A stretch of DNA of 64,000 nt from Adiantum capillus-veneris (GCA_014529385.2 CM043970.1:43628779-43692778); one strand, 5' to 3'. Positions 45,216-58,530 are shown, numbered from the stretch's first letter. The notes: generated by a model from the letters alone, not told the origin. Program-made: numbers and translations.

Positions 45216-45699
45216 AGAATCCTAGCTTCCTACTAAAACTCCCCCAACATCTTTGATGTCCTTAGTGATATGCCTTCCCATGAGACTCTTGTTACAACCC
45301 ACTAAGTAGTACAAAGATACCATAAAAACAAGGATGAGAATCACCCAAAAGGATCCATCTTTAGATGCCTTAGATCCTACACATGTGACCCTCTATGAGA
45401 CAATTGTAAATTTTTCCTTTTATATATGCATTTTTTTGTATGGCTGAAAATTACCTTCTATTGTGATCCTCAAAACAAAACTTTGACGGCATAAACAGCT
45501 CCAAAAGGGGGGTAGAACTCCGGGATACCTCCTAGAAAATTTCTCGGAATGTTGAATATGTCTATCCATGTTCTGGACCCAAAAATTGCCTTTAAACTTT
45601 GCACGTGCGCGAAATGCAAAAACAATTTGCACACAACCATGCAAAGTACACACTTGAAGATAAAGCGAACTCACACGTAGAACAAGGAGATGGAGAACA

Positions 45700-46855
45700 T
45701 GAACACAAGAGATGCAACAAAACTTCGCATCCCAACAATCCTCCCCTCTGTGGGTTTTGGTTGCATATCACTCACACAAGCCTCCCCTCAAAACACACTA
45801 GGGTGAGGCACACAATTCACTAGCCTCCCCTTAAACACAAATCTTTGGAAATATTGGGGCAAGGTTCTTGATGAGAGTAGAGCTGCGGTGTGAATGGGTC
45901 GATGACGAAGCAGTGTGGGTAGAGAGTACTCAATGGCGAGGATGCTTAGAGGTGCACTACGGTGGTTGTAGAATTTGATGAGAATTTGGATCTAATTGGG
46001 TGGACAAGCCAGTTTCAGTATAAAGCGGGAGCAAAGCTGTGGTCCGCCGTTGAACTCTCCTTTAAGAGGTGGATCCCACCTCTTTTGTCTCCATAGCCAC
46101 ACTCATTCACACAAAATTAGAGGATAGATTAATGAACTTATCTTTTCCAAATGAAACAATTTAGGGTTCAAATTGAATCTAAAAGTAGAAAGCTGCACGC
46201 ACACCGTCCAATGCAAGTTGATGAAGTTTTTTATTTGTGATATAAATCAATCCGAAAAAGAACACGAATAAATAAATAAATGAAACCAAAATCTACTCTA
46301 ATCACTCAATAATTAGTAATATTGGACCAGGAAGGGCTCAATCAGGCAATCAAAGAGTGAAATAATTTCTAATGCTATTATGCAATGCATGGGAAATTAT
46401 GATTAGTAATTGCAATGCCTAAGAGAGAGAGGGCCAATGCAATCTAGTATACTGAGAGTTTCTAAGATGTAATAGATTAGGAAATTCTAATCTAGGCCAT
46501 GCTCTGATACCAATTGTAGGATTGAGGTGGATAGGTCAGTGTGCCATGCATTGTAATGGCATGCTTGGAGAGGTTAGTGTAGAGCTTGAGAGAGAAACTA
46601 TTGCACAATACAATATAGAATATAATTGCAAAATGATAAAGATTACATTTATTTAGCAAAATGTGCCTCTATGTAGGCTTATACAAAAGAGACAACCTTT
46701 TCACACATGAGCACAAGATGTGACTAGCTATGCACAAACACAAGTGGCTTTTCTTTACACATGAGTGGTAAGGGGTTATTCACATGGGTAATTAACACAT
46801 GACACTTTTCTAGGTGGAAGAGATAAGAGATGCAACAAAACCTTGCATCCCAACA
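45700..46855 (-). mobile_element. Short LTR-retrotransposon remnant (no coding region)
   Basis: On the minus strand the 5' LTR occupies 46515-46855 (341 bp, TG...CA). It is followed by the primer-binding site TGGTATCAGAGC (46501-46512), about 760 bases of non-coding interior, a polypurine tract (ACAGAGGGGAGGAT, 45738-45752) and the start of a 3' LTR (TGTTGGGATGCGAAG). The 3' LTR matches the 5' LTR for only about 35 bases before diverging. The structure fits a TRIM-like or deleted copia-type element. The right edge abuts a LINE. Confidence 0.7.
46515..46855 (-). repeat. 5' LTR of the short LTR element
   Basis: Its limits are set by the adjacent primer-binding site on the left and by the abrupt start of LINE coding text (AGTACTCCATCACGATGATG) on the right. 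It ends CATCCCAACA, matching the LTR start next to the polypurine tract at 45737. Confidence 0.7.
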
Positions 46856-48962
46856 AGCAGTACTCCATCACGATGATGGGCCTCCTCTGGCCAAAGGTGC
46901 AGATATTATGGCAGCTGCCACTCAATACTATAATGCTTTGCTCAATGTCTCTCCTGTGGATTCACCTACAAGAAGTAATGTTGTCCAAACCCTCTTTAGT
47001 GTTGTGGATCCATGCATTGAAGAGGTCACTGGAAACAGAATTGAAGAGCCATTGGAAGAGGCAAAAATTTACTATGCTGTCATTAAACTACCAAATGATA
47101 AATGCCCAGGTATTTGTGGATTGTCCAAAGAGTTTATGCTTTTTTTTTCTAGGACTTAGGGGCATTGTATGCCCACTATTGAATGCAGTATGGATTTCTC
47201 AATGTATGGACCCAACACTCAAGCAGGGGATCATTAAGCTCATCCCAAAAACCACATTTCCTAAAACTTTGGCAGATTGGAGGCCCATCTCCATGATGGG
47301 GGTGCTGTATAAATTGCTAGACAAAGATATTGCTCTTAGAATTGCACCTAAATTGAAGAATTACATTCATTCTTCACAAACAAGATTTATTCGGGGCAGG
47401 TCCATACACAATAATATTTTAATAGCTCAGTTGGGCATTGAGCATGCACTCAACAAAAATCATGGCATTGTCATGTTTTAGATTGACTTTATCAAGGCCT
47501 TTGACATAGTGTTGTGGGACTTTGTCCCGCAAATATCAAAGGAATGGGTTTAGGGATAAAATTATCGGAGTTTTTAACTTGCTTGGCTAGCATGCCTACT
47601 CAAGGATTGTCATCAATGGAAAATTATTAGATAGGATGCATATAACCAGGTCAGTTAAACAAGGTTGTCCCATTAGTCTCTTTTTTTTACAGTGGCTACC
47701 CATCCCCAAGTAATTGTTTGCTATCTAGACAGAGTGGTAGCATCTTGTCATATTCAAACTCTGCATTAGGGTAGCAAACAATTACCTGGCAGAGGTTTTT
47801 CTCATGATACTTTTTTTTTCTTGAAAGCTCACAATGTCAATATTTTGAGATTCACTAAGCTGCTGGATCTGTATGCATTAGTTGTTGGGTTAACCATCAA
47901 CTTGACTATTTTGTTGATTGATGTCTTTGTGAGATCCTTTGATGCTCTTTTTTGGGCTGGCAAGAGATATCCAAAAGATCATATCTTCAGGAATCTGGGA
48001 TATCCCATAGGAGTCGGATATCCCATAGGAGTTGGGGCTTATTGAAAGAGTAAAGGGGAAAATTGCTTCATGGTTTTGTGGTCTATGGCCTTTTCATTCT
48101 AGATTGAGAATAGAACAAGCTATATTTTTCCCCTATATGCTTTGTTATCATCCATTATTGGACTGGTCTGAGAAAATGCTTCAAATTTGTATTGTCTTGA
48201 AGTCCTTGTGGAAGACTGCCTCTACCTCTGCCACTACGATTTCTCAAAATAATATTTTTTTTTCCTTACTCTCTGGGGGCTCTTCATGTTTTCAACTTGA
48301 CTCTACATGCTCATGATAGAAGGTCATGTCTCATTAAGCATATGCTTGAAGCAGAAAATGATTGGTCCTTATGCATGTGGAAAATCTTAGAAGCTTCAGT
48401 GGTCTACTTCCATGGTGTTTGACACCTAGCTTCTTGGGATAAATTGTTTTCAGCAGATTCACTTAATATTGGCTTTGATGTTAGTACTATGCTTATTAAA
48501 TCTTGGAAAAATTCATGTGCTTTCTTGTTGTGGAAAGGCACAATAAGATATACAGGGAATTATTTGGGGTTTGAAAGTCTGATTTGGAGTTTGTTTCTCA
48601 GGTGCTACATGCTAAATTGATTCGGAAACCTACACTCTCTTTGTTTAAAAAAGGGGTTTGCCAAACTTATCAAATGTTGGACTCTAATCTATAGTTGAAA
48701 TTCTTTTTTGCAACTAGAAGGTGGCAATCTCCATCTGCTATATTTAACAAAAGTCAACGGTGTTAGACACATTTATATAGGATAGATATAATAAACAATG
48801 TAATTTACACATGATTGAGAAGTGGTGGTTACATGTATTGTCTGATGTATTGTCTATACCAAATCACTTAAAGTTTTTTTTTTTTGTGGATAGTCTGTAC
48901 TTGGGTCCTGCCAATTGCTCAAAATTTAAAGAAGAAAGGATTCACTGATGGTAAATGCTACG
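46856..48962 (+). mobile_element. LINE ORF2, decayed, plus strand
   Basis: A non-LTR element from the region before the fingers to the start of the zinc domain. Visible in order: VIKLPNDKCPGICGLSKEF, LKQGIIKLIPKTTFP, DWRPISMMGVLYKLLDK, QTRFIRGRSIHNNILIAQ, IDFIKAFDIVLWDFVP (motif A), SVKQGCPIS, GRGFSHDTFFF, LLDLYALVVGLTINL, KIASWFCGLWPFHSRLRI, and FFLWIV...KKKGFTDGKC near 48,900-48,960. At least five frameshifts and many stops are present. The palm missing from the 21 kb LINE is largely preserved here. The copia LTR at 48,963 cuts it within the zinc domain. Confidence 0.85.
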
Positions 48963-49155
48963 TGTTACCATATACATGTGGTAGTTAAGTGTGTGAACAC
49001 ACTAGGACCGCCTGGGCAATTTTTCCCTCTTTAGGAGGTTTTTTCCCTCGTGCATTGTATATACACCACTAAGTAACACACTCTCTATTGTGTGCCTTGA
49101 GCTTCCTTCGTTATCTCCAAGTTGTGTGTGTTTCTCTGCAACCCTAATTCCAACA
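48963..49155 (+). repeat. Copia 5' LTR (plus-strand element)
   Basis: TGTTACCATATACATGTGG to CCTAATTCCAACA, about 193 bp. The start is inferred from TG placement and the abrupt loss of LINE similarity; the end is fixed by the primer-binding site at 49158-49169 (TGGTATCAGAGC). It contains a TATA-like TGTATATAC. Confidence 0.7.
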
Positions 49156-49157
49156 AT

Positions 49158-49169
49158 TGGTATCAGAGC
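49158..49169 (+). promoter_or_regulatory. Primer-binding site of the plus-strand copia
   Basis: TGGTATCAGAGC two bases after the LTR end; complementary to initiator-Met tRNA. Confidence 0.93.
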
Positions 49170-49517
49170 AGGTTTCATCCTCCCAGGCTTCGTCGCCAGC
49201 TGCTCCAGCACACGCCTGCTCACTTTCTTCTATTTCAATGAGCTTTATTAAGCGTTTGCAGGTCGACAAAAATATTAGGAAAACTCATGGAGCTTAGTCT
49301 GCTCAGATTTTCGATTCGGGCTCATTTCGGCCTCCACTTCCACTACAGACAGTACTGCACAGGCTATTTTGTCATTTTGTGCATAGTTTCTGTCAATGCC
49401 ATTCTCTGCATAACAGGTGCATCATAGTCTTCTACAGTTTGTTCTATATAGCATGTGTTGTTCCCACTCCGTTTCTCCTATTTTCGAGCAGTTTTCACAT
49501 CTGGTGCAGCATTTACC

Positions 49518-50560
49518 ATGGCTGACAACAACACAGATGTGTTCAAGATGTTTGCTGTTGAGGACAGGTTGGATGGGGACAACTACCCTATGTGGGCTTA
49601 TATGATGCAACATGTTCTTGTGTCAAAGGGTGTCTAGAACATTGTGCAGGGCATTGATGTACATCTTGGTTCTAAGGATGTAGGCGATGTTGAGGATGTT
49701 GCAGGTCTTCCTGCAAGGATTCCTGCTGTTAGAGTTGTTTTGCCTACGGCAGAACAAGCTCATTGGGATGTAAAGGATGCGCAGAAACATGCATTGATTG
49801 CGTTGTCTTTAAAGTGCACCATTGTTCCTCACATTCGTTCAGCAAAATCTACAAAACAGGCTTGGGATATTCTAGCAGGTCTTTATGCAAGCCGCAATGA
49901 GGCTAAAATTTCTTTGCTGCGTAAAGAGCTGAAGTCGAAGATTATGCATGAGAAAGATGATATGGACACCTTTCTCGCTGGTGTCAAGGATATGAATGGG
50001 TAACTTATTTTTGCAGGTGAAGTCAGTTCAGACGGTTCCCTTGTGCAGACTGTTCTTGATGCCTTACCAGATTCTTACCAGACTTTTGCTAGTACTTGGA
50101 GACTTATGACCCAAGGAAATCCAAAATTTGTCAAGTTTGATGCATTATGCACATTGCTATTGCAAGAGTCACTTTCCAGAAAAAACAGGACTAGACAGTG
50201 TGCAGTTGAACATGCTTTTATTGCTTCTCAAAGAAAGAGTGGTAACAGCAATGCAACCACTTCTTATGGTTCTACTGCGAGTGGCAAAACTTCTGTTCCC
50301 AATGGTTCTGCTAGCAACACTTCGTCTGGCTATTCTGGTGATAAGGAAAAAAGAAGATGCATTGCCATTATTGTAAAGCTAATGATCACTTGATCAAGTC
50401 ATTTCCTAAGTTGAAGGCCAAAGAGGCTAAGAAGAAAGAGGGTGGTTCCACTGCAAATGCTGGTTCCACTGCAAATGCAGCCATTGTTGAGTCTTCTCTA
50501 AAAGGAGACTGTAATGTTGATGTTGATACAGAATGGGCTTTTAGTGCAAAGTGCACTTAC
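49518..50560 (+). pseudogene. Copia gag
   Basis: From the ATG at 49518 (MADNNTDVFKMFAVEDRLDG), with the usual N-terminal WAYMMQHVL block and the UBN2-like core (HALIALSLKCTIVPHIRSAK, TKQAWDILAGLYASRNEAK, LDALPDSYQTFASTW). A zinc knuckle follows (CHYCKANDHLIKSF, where the last Cys is lost). Stops at 49635-49637 (TAG, Trp expected) and 50001-50003 (TAA, Gln expected) interrupt one frame. A slip in the A-rich tract near 50,350 moves the knuckle to another frame. Beyond it is a low-complexity GGSTANAGSTANA segment. Confidence 0.88.
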
Positions 50561-50569
50561 AATCCTGCT

Positions 50570-51379
50570 GTCCATGATGCATGGTTGCTGCAGATTCACG
50601 TGTGTGGTATTTCGACAGTGGTGCTACAATGCACATTACCTCTCATCGTGAATTTTTCACCTATCTCGAGTCTGTCCCTCATGGGAATTCAGACACTTGT
50701 GCCAACAATGCCTCTTATCTGGTTCAGGGAGTTGGAAAGATTGTGCTTATTGCCGTATTCTGGGTAAAATGCAGTGTTCTAAGTTTCCAAAGGATGGTTC
50801 AGTTAGGGCCACATGTAGGTTGCAGCTTGTTCATAGTGATCTTTGTGGGCCCATGCAAACTCCATCCTTGGGCAATTACCTTTACTTCGTGACTTTCATT
50901 GATGATTACTCCAGGCATGCATGGGTATTTCTGCTTAAAACGAAGTCTGAAGTTTTTATGTGCTTCAAACAATTTCTGGCTTTGGCTGAAAATGTCTCAA
51001 AATGTACTATGGGCACCCTCTGTTCCGATTGAGGGGGGGAGTATATGTCTCATGAATTTAATGCATTTCTAGCTAGTCGTGGGATAAAACACCAATGTAG
51101 TGTGCCTTATACACCTCAGCAAAATGGTGTTGCTGAGAGGAAAAATAGGTCACTGACGGAAATGGCACGATGTATGGTCAAATGTTAAGCTTTGCCAGAT
51201 TGTTTTTGGCTTGAGGCCATCATGTGTGCCACTTATGTACTTAACAGGTGTCCTACGAAATTTTGCAGTCTATTACTCCATATGAAGCATGGCATGATAG
51301 AAAGCCTTCTATTAAGCACATGCGTGTTTTTTGCTGTTTGGCATATGCTTTGGTGCCACAAACACACCAAAGCAAATAG

Positions 51380-51380
<1 letters not shown>
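50570..51380 (+). pseudogene. Copia protease and integrase
   Basis: The protease signature WYFDSGATMHITSHREFF is intact at about 50,600. The integrase follows after a deletion of its zinc-binding part: LVHSDLCGPMQTPSLGNYLY (first Asp), FIDDYSRHAWVFLLKTKS, LCSD then a stop (second Asp region), GIKHQCSVPYTPQQNGVAER (catalytic Glu), and CFWLEAIMCATYVLNRCPTK. Several frame changes and stops. It ends near 51,380 within HMRVFCCLAYALVPQTHQ, where LINE sequence on the other strand takes over. Reverse transcriptase, RNase H and the 3' LTR are absent. Confidence 0.88.
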
Positions 51381-51719
<339 letters not shown>

Positions 51720-51829
51720 TTACCTTGATGCGGCCAACCTTGTCGACCTCTCCTAGTGCTGCATGGCAAGGCTCTTCTACAACATCCCCGTGGTTCGAGT
51801 AGGAGGATAGCCATACCACACAATTTGAG

Positions 51830-52340
<511 letters not shown>

Positions 52341-52477
52341 TTTCATGAAATAGCACTTAGAAAGGATACCGGAGCTTGAAAGTCCACGAGGGAGGCCAAT
52401 GCTAATAGAGATGTACCTTCTTGGAGACTTCTCTGCTACCCGTCTTCCTCTCCTTCTCCCTCAAATTAAAGATTTTC

Positions 52478-53360
52478 TAGGTTTGAGCCTTAGTAAATTC
52501 AATATACACATCAAATCCCCACCTCCAAAAGAGTGTGGATCACCACATGAGAGCCTTCTTCTCTACTACCTACGTGCAAAGGCACTGCCCTTTTTGAGGC
52601 TCTTTCTTTCATACCTCTTTGTAATGGCAGCCTCAAAAGTCCTGGTTATGGTGATGCCTTAGATGATGGCCATGGTAGTGTCGATGATGTTGGTCTCAAG
52701 TTCTGAGATGTACCGTGGGGAACATTTTAAGTGTCCCTTTGGCATACACAACTTGATGAGGTAATCGGGAAGAGTTTGCAAGCCCTATCACTCTACCATT
52801 GAGGTTGAGTATGAAGCCTAGCATAACAAAGATTAGGCTTTTTAATTTATATGTGTGGTGGCTACGCTGCTAAATGAATACCATATCACACATTATTATG
52901 CGTCTCTAATTGCTTTAGGAATTTGGTTTTCTTGTTTGCCAAGCTTTGTTATTCCCAATATAGTGTGTCATCCCCTCGTATCTCATGGCTATTGGAATGC
53001 AATTATCCTATCTATAAAATGAAATGAGTGGCCACCATGTGGCTGCAAATCTATGACGTTATTTGTAGATCTATATCTATATTAAAATGAGAGAGGCGAG
53101 GCACTTGGGAGCATTTTCTTGCAGCTATGCTTTTGAACTCCTAGCCTTAGCATCTATCGCGCTACCGCCTTGGCATATCCTTGCATTGGCATGTCACTTA
53201 GTGCCACATTGTGTCCTTTCCTTGTTTGCAGGTTGTTGCACTAGGCTGTAATCTTGGAGGCTTTGCATCCACCCTTGGCATTGAGATGTGGGGCAGTTTC
53301 ACACTCACCATCCATGACCATGCCAGGCCTAGCTCTCAATGCATTCGTTGAGCTACAGAC
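52478..53360. repeat. Duplicate of 23.94-24.76 kb
   Basis: Collinear partner of 23,940-24,760, with about 90 additional bases near 52,525-52,615. No LINE precedes it here, whereas in the other copy it adjoins the 21-24 kb LINE. At 53,360 it is joined directly to text equivalent to 27.16 kb. Confidence 0.88.
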
Positions 53361-53494
53361 ATCAGGATACAATAGCCTATAGCAATGCTGGCCGTCGTCG
53401 AGCTGTATGCAGATGAGATTATCATCAGCTGGCACGCCTGATCACAAAACAAGAGCATTAATTTATGCATAATATAGGTTATCCCACAACAACA

Positions 53495-53683
53495 TCATCG
53501 TTGATTGTTGCATGCCATAACAACATCATCAGTGTTAATTGCTGCATGCCATAACAAGATCATCGTTAATTGTTGCATGCCTGCTTGCTGCTGCTCTTGG
53601 GCCAAGGCGCTGCCTGCTAGCAACATCGCCACACAAATGCATACATGAAGCGCCAACGTCGAACTATTTCTCCTGCCTTCCAT
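53495..53683 (-). CDS. Putative small secreted protein
   Basis: From the ATG at 53681-53683 it encodes 62 residues. A clear signal-peptide-like start (MEGRRNSSTLALHVCIC, hydrophobic core VAMLLAGSALA) has an A-X-A cleavage pattern before QEQQQAG. The rest (LLWHAAINTDDVVMACNNQR) derives from a ~33-bp tandem repeat, so the true gene may splice out or end earlier. The duplicate at 27.27-27.46 kb is frameshifted. The ATG coincides with a duplication junction (CAT shared by both sides), so its native upstream region is lost in this copy. No family recognised; expression doubtful. Confidence 0.35.
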   Translation of the reverse strand: MEGRRNSSTLALHVCICVAMLLAGSALAQEQQQAGMQQLTMILLWHAAINTDDVVMACNNQR

Positions 53684-56560
53684 GAGCAATTAAGTAGTGA
53701 ATTTTTTTGGAATTAAACATTCTATTCAAAGTAGCATTACAATTTACTCTAAAAAGAATGCTCTTATGAAAGGTCCACAAGTTTTTCTGTAAATTCAAGA
53801 AATATGATTTTTCTTCTTTCAAAGAGAAAAAGAGCATGTGTAGTGATACAAATAAGTTAATACTAACTCCCTCAAGGAGAGTTAACTTTTGAAGGGTAGC
53901 CCTATCTTAATCAAAGAAGTTTTTCCTTGGAAGTGGTAATTTTCTTCCAATTAAGGTATCCCCCCCTCTTATCAATTGGAAAGTCCTAAACCATAAGCCT
54001 CTTCTAGATACATAATTAATCCTCTCCAGGGTAGCAAAGGTATGCTTAAATCCCTTCTTAAAGAATAATTTGTTAATCATTCATACACTATTGCATGAAC
54101 CACGTTTCACCACACTGGCATGTCCACTCTTAGGAGCTTTGTATTTTTTATGCTAATACTACCATGCATGGAAGGAGTTCACTCTTGCATAAGCACTCAA
54201 AGGAAGTTCCATGATTATTTATCTCAAGATTGCAAGTTGGTGAATTCCGAAGTTTTGTGTTTACCATGCTTAGATCACACCAAAGAAAAAATCCATTGTA
54301 GAAACCATATGCATTGTTCATTTCAAGTTTGTCTACTTTCAAGTTTTTTTGCAAATTCAAAGGGAGGAGTAAGGGGATAGCTTCACAGATGTCATGACTA
54401 TTTTGCTTGCACATAAAACTCCCATTGCTTCCATGGATATGCCCCATGGATGGCTAATGATGCAAAGGGACCAAAATGGGATTCGTCAAAGTCGGGGCTA
54501 ACTTGAAACTTACGTCAAGACAAAACTCTAATTTTCCAAGAGACTCGTTGTATTTCTTAAGGTCTTGTTTGATTAAAGATTAAAATGAACTAGGAACCAA
54601 GAGATTATAACTCGAGGAACTTAATCTAAATTTTAACTAAAATTAAAAATTTACCGAGATGTGGATAGCCCTAGCATAACATAGAAGATCTAAGTGTGAA
54701 CTTTGTCCTACATGCTTGGAAAAGGCATACGTAGGTGTTTACCAGTGGGATACAACGAGGGATGGTCCTTTTGGGCTAGGTCTCATAACCATTGGTCTAT
54801 ATTTTGAGCTCAGCTCATTCATTGTCGTAGAAATGGGATTGAATGGTAGTGTGCCCCGGTCGGGTGATAGGGACCCACAGATGCATCTGGAAATCGGCCT
54901 AGTCCGGGTAGACCTGATGCCGATGGGAAAAGGAGTAAGGAAAATGGATCCATGAGGGGATGAGGATAAGAGAGGAGGATGCGATTTAATCAAGGAACTC
55001 TTATAATTGTTTGGAAAATAGGAACCTTGGAAAGGCTAGGAACCTAAGTGGACTATTCCACAATTGTCTCATTAGTTGGACCTTTTCTCTGCTTCTTGGA
55101 TTATTGATTTAAAAAGTAAAAAAATTGAATCTAGAATATAATATTTTTGTGACCCTTTCCCACACAAGATAAAGAAAAATAAGAATTCAAAACTGTGTCA
55201 AGGTGCCGCCTCCACACGTGGCGGAGGAGATATGATACCCAAGTCGTGGGATGAGGATAGGGATATGCCTAGAGGAGTATATGTGATTGCTTCAAAAATA
55301 GCTAGATAATTTCACTAATTCTAAAGGGAAAAGGAAGTAACATATTCTATAAAGGAAAAGGTGGGAACGACTTGATAAATGCACACTTGCAAGGGTATGC
55401 AATAGTTTGCATGCTGCTTTCAAATGCTTGAAATGTATTCTTGGGTCAACATGATTGGAATACCGTTTTGTACTATCATAGTACTACTTTGAAAGGGTGT
55501 ATTTATCAAACGGTTCAGTGGGTGGGTGGATTTTGGAGGGTTAATTTGCTGGCCGGAATGTTGAATCCAATTTTATGTTGTCCACTAAGTTAAGATCTGG
55601 GGTAAATGATCCCAATCTACGAAGTGGGGATCAAACTTGGGAACGAGGGTTTTGGATAGCTATGAAATATACTCACCTTAGGGGAATGCTCTGCAATTGT
55701 GCTCGGTCATAATCAAGACAAAAGCGTGAGGGAGCTTGAACAAATGGTGAACTAGAAACTTCCACTAGTTGACCCTGGAAGGTGGAGTTTGAATTTAGTC
55801 TGATGACTTTGATTGGAAAGTTGGACCGGTAAGAAATGGTGCTTCGGGGCTAAGGGATGCATATGAGAGAAAGTGAATGTTATCACCCCCTTGAGTTGGC
55901 ATCGAAGAGTAGGAGGAGGCCTGTCTTGGTGTTGGTCTCAAGCGGGAGGGATGTCAAAGATCATGGTGTATCCATTTGGAGATGGTATAGTTGGTGGTCC
56001 ATGGAATGGCCCTCAAAATTTTGTTTTCAATGTAATTTACAGACCTAGTTTCTTGCACGTTGGTAAGCTACGATGGCTTTGAAGTGATTATACATCCAAT
56101 GCACACAAAAATATGGATTCATGCTCTGTGGCCCAATCTACTTGTAGCCTTATTGTAATTGAATGCAAACCATGCTTGCCTAAAATGTTTTGCAACTTCA
56201 AACGTAAATCCATGCAAATAGATGAGAAATACTAAAACTAGTCACAACCTTGCTATAATGAGGATCAAGGAAGCTTTGTAAGCTTATGTGTATCCCTTGG
56301 ATGAGAATCATTGTAGCAATAATTCCGAATTGAAATTGAAACTAAAAAAAGAGTACCTCGAATCTTGTCGGATACACCAATATGTCTCGTCATACACCAA
56401 AAAATCTTCAATAAATACCTTGGATATCGACAAAAGGAACCTAATCCGATTGTGTCGTACACACTGGCAAAAAATATTTGATTCTATCCCCCAATTTCTT
56501 GCTCAATGTAAACCACAAGCATATCTCTTCGATGGGGGGCAGCTTAAATATGGTGTACTC
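53682..56560. repeat. Segmental duplication, copy 2 (partner 33.25-36.19 kb)
   Basis: It is nearly identical to 33,252-36,190. Interrupted at 56560 by the copia, it resumes at 62034 with the text that follows in copy 1. Its left junction with 27.4 kb-type sequence shares the 3 bases CAT. Confidence 0.93.
54120..54380 (+). CDS. Hypothetical 86-residue ORF, copy 2
   Basis: Paralogue of 33691-33951: hydrophobic N-terminus, then VLCLPCLDHTKEKIHCRNHM, which resembles a small Cys/His cluster. It has the same length and the same stop as copy 1. No recognised family; a neutral pattern of change makes function unlikely. Confidence 0.25.
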   Translation: MSTLRSFVFFMLILPCMEGVHSCISTQRKFHDYLSQDCKLVNSEVLCLPCLDHTKEKIHCRNHMHCSFQVCLLSSFFANSKGGVRG

Positions 56561-56705
56561 TGTTGAGATGTAGAGAGAAAGAGAGAGAGAGACGAGACAA
56601 GAGACACACCATATACGCTCCCAAAGACTGATTCATATTGAGGACAAGATACAAATATATAGGTGAGACCAAGTTCAGTAGAGTGAGCCATATATAGCTC
56701 CAATA
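56561..56705 (-). repeat. Copia 3' LTR
   Basis: 145 bp, with its inner end reading CAATA where the partner has CAACA, so the canonical terminal dinucleotide has mutated. The polypurine tract (complement of CCCCCCCTCAAAC) follows at 56706-56720. Confidence 0.93.
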
Positions 56706-57051
56706 CCCCCCCTCAAACAAAGGTCTCTAGCTTTGGATGAAAAAACCCTTGGGGAGTTCAAGGGAAAAACCCAAGCCCCTATACAATGTGAAATATGAAC
56801 CAGCGGTGATGATGTGAAAGTGAATTGTGCATCTATGTACAAATATTCAAGTGACTTAGATATCACAAGGTGCAAATGTGGAGTGTGCATAGTGCATGGT
56901 ACCTAAAAGATTACAATGAAATATGTACAAAGCTATTACAATAGAAAAGAAGCTAATCTAGAAAGAGTGAGGCCGAAGCAACTCCAAGCTCCGAGTGCAA
57001 GAGGATGAAACGTGACTCATTGAGGCCTTTGGTCAAAATGTCTACAATCAT

Positions 57052-57471
57052 CTAGTCACTTGGGCAGTGTTCAACCATAATGGTTGCCTTGCGTACTTCA
57101 TACTTGACATAATGATAATGGACAGCAATGTGCTTTGACTTATTATGTTGAACATAGTCTTTTGCAAGACTAATAGCACTTTGGTTGTCACACCGCAAGG
57201 GTGTTCTAGAAAGAGGAGAGTGACCAATATCAACCAGCATTTGTCGAAGCCAAATCAACTCACGAGATGCAAGTGATGCCGCAACATATTCTGACTCAAT
57301 CGTAGAAACTGCAACACAACGTTGTTTCTTGCTGGTCCAAGAAACAAGATACCCATTTATAAAGAAGAAATTTCCACTAGTAGATCGCATAGATAAATGT
57401 GAGCTTGCCCAGTCTGCATCTGTGTAACCCAAAAGAGAAAGAGATTGCATAGAGTCCGATGTGAGTTGTCG
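57052..57471 (-). pseudogene. Copia RNase H
   Basis: The end of pol: LGYTDADWASSHLSMRSTSG, YLVSWTSKKQRCVAVSTIES and EYVAASLASRELIWLRQML with the acidic residues (Asp in TDADWA, Glu in STIESEY, Asp in LRCDNQSAI) in place. It continues to a natural stop at 57052-57054. A TGA at 57472-57474 separates it from the reverse transcriptase in the same frame. The terminal histidine/valine-rich segment is of usual length. Confidence 0.92.
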
Positions 57472-58530
57472 TCAATAGAATAAACCAAAATCTGTAGTGC
57501 CTTTCAAGTATTTCAATACACGCTTTGCAGCAGACCAATTCTTAAGAGAAGGACATGCAAGATGTTGTCCAAGATAGTTAGCAGCAAACAGAATATCAGG
57601 ACGAGTGTTCATGCCAACAAACTGAAGACATCCAATCAAGTTAGCATAAGGTTGATTTGTGACAAGTTGACCGCCATTGTCAGAAGTATTCTTCGTAGAG
57701 CTCGCAAGACAAGGTGTGTTGGCTGAATGTGCAGATTCCATACCAAATTTTTGAATAGTATCTGCAATAAACTTTGACTGTCGAAGGAATAAAATACCTT
57801 TTGTATGGTTCCGTTGGATTTGAATGCCAAGACAAGTGTGAATCTCTCCAAGATCCACCATATCGAATGCAGAAGACAATAACTTTTTCACTTGCTGAAG
57901 AAATCCCAAATCGTTGGAAACAAGGATGGTATCATCCACATAAAGAGCAAGAATCACAAAACTGCTACCTTGGCGTTTTATGTATAAGTTAGGGTCTGAC
58001 GAGCAAGAGATGAATCCTTTAGAGGTGAGAAAAAGATCAAATTTTGTATACTAGGCTTGCGAAGCTTGTTTGAGACTATATAGTGCCTTATTGAGTTGAG
58101 CAACAAGGTCTTCTTTACCTGGAATAACAAACCCTTCTGGTTGTTCCATATAAATTTCCTCTTCCAAGTCACCATTAAGAAAAGCAGTTCTCACATCCAT
58201 TTGATGAGCTTCTAAATCAAATTGAACAGCAAATGCCAATAAAACTCGAACACTTGTAATGCGAACAACTGGTGAAAAAGTATCTTGATAATCAACACCA
58301 GCTACTTGGGAGTAACCTTTTGCAACTAAACGAGCCTTGAACTTGTCAAAAGATCCATCTGCTTTTACTTTTGTCTTATACACCCACTTACATTTAATAG
58401 TTGTACGACCAGGAGGTAATTCAGTTAGTATCCATGTACCTTTAGAGATAAGAGAATCGTACTCTGCTTCCATAGCCTCTTGCCATTGATCCTTTTGTGG
58501 TGAAGAGATAGCTTCATCATAAGTAACGGG
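57472..58530 (-). pseudogene. Copia reverse transcriptase
   Basis: It begins after the integrase linker with DQWQEAMEAEYDSLISKGTW, KCKWVYKTKVKADGSFDKFK and ARLVAKGYSQVAGVDYQDTF, followed by SPVVRITSVRVLLAFA, DVRTAFLNGDLEEEIYM and ALYSLKQA. A TAG at 58051-58053 replaces the Trp expected in the next YTKFD block. The catalytic box ILALYVDDTILVSND is intact. No frameshift. Confidence 0.94.
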
